Below, one piece after another: positions 62,042 to 64,000 of a stretch of DNA of 64,000 bases (its first letter is position 1; the number at the start of each line of letters is the position of its first letter). The notes under the pieces were generated by a model. It saw only the letters and a program-made list of their open reading frames with translations. It ran no database searches and had not been told where the DNA came from. Source of the stretch: Kineosporiaceae bacterium (GTDB taxonomy: Bacteria > Actinomycetota > Actinomycetes > Actinomycetales > Kineosporiaceae); assembly GCA_016794595.1 (NCBI GenBank), contig JAEUJN010000029.1:29181-93180 (forward strand). The letters run 5' to 3'. The translations under genes and the position numbers were made by a program.

Positions 62042-62889
62042 TGCCGGGCCCAGGAACCTCTGCCGTGCGGATCGTGCACGTCTACCCGAACCTGTTGGGC
62101 ACCTATGGCGATGCGGGCAATGCGATCGTCTTGTGCGCTCGCCTCCGGCTGCGCGAACTACCCTGCGAACTGATCGTGGTCGAGCCCGGTCAGGCCCTCC
62201 CCAGAGAGGGCGACGTGTACCTGCTCGGCGGTGGTGAGGACGCCAAACAGACTGCGGCAGTGCAGATGATGCGTGAGGACGGCGCGCTGGTCGCGGCCGC
62301 CGGTCGAGGTGCGGCTGTGGTCGGCATCTGTGCGGGCTACCAACTGCTCGGGACCACGTTCCTCGGGGTGGGTGGCATACCGACCGAGGGCCTCGGCCTG
62401 CTGGACGTGACCACCGGGCGGCTGGAACGGCGGGCCGTGGGCAACGTGCTGGCCCGGGCGGCGGCGGGGGTGGTGGGCCCGGAGGGCGAGCCGCTTCCCG
62501 ACCTGATCGGCTTCGAGAACCATGGCGGCGCAACGGTTCTCGGCTCCGCTGCTCGACCGCTGGGGATCATGGAGATCGGGGTGGGCAACGGAGTGCCATC
62601 CACGACCGGGCAGGCCACCGAGGGAGCGGTCCAGGGTTCGGTGTTCGGCACCTACCTGCACGGCCCGGCGCTCGCGCTCAACCCGGCACTGGCCGATCTG
62701 ATCCTCTCGACGGCCACCGGACCACTGGGCCCGATCGACGACACCCTGCCGGAGGCTCTGCGCCGCCACCGCCGCTTGCACGTGCTGCCCGCGACCGAGC
62801 GGGCTGGTCGGGTGCGATCGGTGGTCAAGCTGTTGCGCCGCAAGGACTCCGCGCCATCCGGGGCCTCGGCCACCCTCAGCGGGCGGTGA
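62041..62889 (+). CDS. gatD: Lipid II isoglutaminyl synthase, GatD glutaminase subunit
   Basis: A 282-residue class I glutamine amidotransferase. The catalytic Cys is in VGICAGYQLLGTTF near residue 101, and the His in FGTYLHGPALALNP. IVHVYPNLLGTYGDAGNAIV is the usual GatD start. It supplies ammonia to MurT. It is coupled to murT by the overlapping start. The C-terminal extension (about 250-282) is Arg/Ser-rich. Confidence 0.95.
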   Translation: MPGPGTSAVRIVHVYPNLLGTYGDAGNAIVLCARLRLRELPCELIVVEPGQALPREGDVYLLGGGEDAKQTAAVQMMREDGALVAAAGRGAAVVGICAGYQLLGTTFLGVGGIPTEGLGLLDVTTGRLERRAVGNVLARAAAGVVGPEGEPLPDLIGFENHGGATVLGSAARPLGIMEIGVGNGVPSTTGQATEGAVQGSVFGTYLHGPALALNPALADLILSTATGPLGPIDDTLPEALRRHRRLHVLPATERAGRVRSVVKLLRRKDSAPSGASATLSGR

Positions 62890-62934
62890 AGCGCGGCCAG
62901 TTGGTCGAGGGCGATCAGTGAGGAGAGTGGCAGC

Positions 62935-63996
62935 ATGACCCGCATCGGTAACCTCTTCGGCCCGGACTTCACCTTCCTCGGGGTCCCGGCGGCCGACCTG
63001 GACGACCCGGACAGCTATGCCTCTGCCGACGTGGTGATCATCGGTGCGCCGTTCGATGGCGGGGTCAGCCATCGCTCCGGGGCTCGCTTCGGACCGCAGG
63101 CCATCCGCGGTACCGACTACCTGCCGCACGACGGCTCGAGGCCCTCGCTGGCGCTGCGCACCGACGGCCTGCGGGACCTGCGGGTGGTCGACGTCGGGGA
63201 TGTCGAGGTGTACGCGGGGGACATCGAGCGCTCCCTTCAGACCATCCGGACGGCGGTTGCCCGGGTCGCCGCCGCGGGTGCGATCCCGGTTGTCCTGGGC
63301 GGGGACCACTCGATCACCTACGCCGATGCCTCGGGGGTCGCCGAGGTGCTCGGCGCGGGCCGGGTGTCACTGATCCACTTCGATGCGCACGCCGATACCG
63401 GGGACGTCGAGTTCGGATCGCTGTGGGGGCACGGTCAGCCCATGCGCCGGCTCATCGAGGCGGGCGCGGTGCGCGGGGACCGCTTCCTGCAGATCGGGTT
63501 GCGCGGGTACTGGCCTGGCCCGCAGACCCTGGGCTGGATGGCCGATCAGCGGATGCGGTCCTACGAGATGACCGAGATCGAACACCGCGGTCTGGCGACC
63601 TGCCTCACCGAGGCGTTCGCCATCGCCACCGACGAGTGCGACGGGGTGTTCCTGTCGGTGGACATCGATGTCGCCGACCCGGCGCATGCCCCCGGCACCG
63701 GTACCCCGGAGCCCGGCGGGCTGTCCGCGCGGGCGCTGCTGGACGCCGTCCGGCGGATCTGCCTGGAACTGCCGGTGGTCGGGGTGGACGTGGTCGAGGT
63801 CTCGCCCCCGTTCGACCACGCCGACATCACCGCTGCCCTGGCCAACCGGGTGGTGCTGGAGGCGCTGTCGGCCATCGCCCGCCGGCGCCGGGACGCGCAG
63901 ACCGGAACCCGCTGGGATCCCGCCCTCCCGCTGCTCGACGACCGGGTCGCGCCCATTCCCGAGGGGCACCTGCGAGGCCACTCGCACGATCACTGA
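62935..63996 (+). CDS. Agmatinase/ureohydrolase family enzyme
   Basis: A 353-residue arginase-fold protein. The binuclear manganese ligands are in LGGDHSITYAD near residue 123, HFDAHADTGDVE near 147 and SVDIDVADPAHAPGTGTPEP near 241. GAPFDGGVSHRSGARFGP near residue 39 and VVGVDVVEVSPPFD complete the family pattern. It hydrolyses a guanidino compound to urea and an amine; agmatine, guanidinobutyrate and guanidinopropionate are all possible. Longer than E. coli SpeB (about 306 residues). A GAGGAGAG site lies before the ATG. Confidence 0.88.
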   Translation: MTRIGNLFGPDFTFLGVPAADLDDPDSYASADVVIIGAPFDGGVSHRSGARFGPQAIRGTDYLPHDGSRPSLALRTDGLRDLRVVDVGDVEVYAGDIERSLQTIRTAVARVAAAGAIPVVLGGDHSITYADASGVAEVLGAGRVSLIHFDAHADTGDVEFGSLWGHGQPMRRLIEAGAVRGDRFLQIGLRGYWPGPQTLGWMADQRMRSYEMTEIEHRGLATCLTEAFAIATDECDGVFLSVDIDVADPAHAPGTGTPEPGGLSARALLDAVRRICLELPVVGVDVVEVSPPFDHADITAALANRVVLEALSAIARRRRDAQTGTRWDPALPLLDDRVAPIPEGHLRGHSHDH

Positions 63997-64000
63997 TCCC

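Overview
The window is from a high-GC actinobacterium. Codon third positions are almost all G/C, GTG and TTG starts are common, and the gene content is diagnostic: mycothiol synthesis (mshA, mshD), GlnR, CarD, HbhA-like protein, MurT/GatD, SenX3/RegX3-type PhoR/PhoP, an RsiG-type anti-sigma factor and an MsiK sugar ATPase. Several blocks keep a gene order I remember from Mycobacterium tuberculosis and Streptomyces (ppk-mutT1, glnR-mshD, XRE-hbhA-DUF2516, mshA-YbjN-gpm1-phoU-senX3-regX3, lpqE-carD-ispD-ispF-cysS-rlmB, murT-gatD). I cannot name the genus. The presence of RsiG and c-di-GMP enzymes suggests a lineage with developmental or flagellar WhiG/FliA-type sigma control.

Layout. 1-3.8 kb: a YegP-domain protein with a histone-H1-like Lys/Ala/Pro repeat tail, a hypothetical protein and a membrane-anchored metallophosphoesterase. 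3.8-16.2 kb: a phosphate region with DUF47-PitA, convergent pstSCAB, then Nudix/histidine-phosphatase, polyphosphate kinase, mycothiol synthase and a secreted 5'-nucleotidase. 16.2-21.1 kb: GlnR, a membrane protein, nitrobindin, Fur, YgfZ and a beta-keto-acid cleavage enzyme. 21.2-28.2 kb: XRE regulator, HbhA-like protein, DUF2516, an RsiG homologue, asparaginase, Dtd, macrodomain, phosphatase, a degenerate P-loop protein and a methyltransferase. 28.4-34.1 kb: mshA, YbjN protein, gpm, phoU and the phoR-phoP (senX3-regX3) pair. 34.1-43.2 kb: LpqE-like lipoprotein, carD, PIN-TRAM protein, two tail-to-tail IspD-family genes, ispF, cysS, rlmB and a GNAT-MDMPI fusion. 43.3-50.3 kb: DUF4032 protein, small proteins, a frameshifted diguanylate cyclase, msiK, a GH13 glucosidase and a DedA protein. 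50.4-55.7 kb: CBS protein, Ser/Thr kinase, VOC protein and a PAS-GGDEF-EAL protein. 55.8-64 kb: tRNA-Thr, CoA-transferase, ung, DUF3263/LytR_C pair, cold-shock protein, murT-gatD and an agmatinase-family enzyme.

How the parts fit. Phosphate uptake (PitA, Pst), its regulators (PhoU, PhoR/PhoP), phosphate storage (Ppk) and phosphate scavenging (two calcineurin-like enzymes) all occur within 35 kb. A three-unit 11-bp array between phoU and phoR resembles a PHO box. A second theme is c-di-GMP: an anti-sigma factor carrying both c-di-GMP-binding signatures, a GGDEF-EAL protein, and a diguanylate cyclase whose reading frame is broken just before the GGDEF core. No insertion sequence, prophage or CRISPR array was seen. 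The more unusual items are the IspD pseudoenzyme/enzyme pair, the broken cyclase, the GNAT-MDMPI fusion, the degenerate P-loop protein, the hairpin leader of msiK, and several short tandem repeats in promoter regions.
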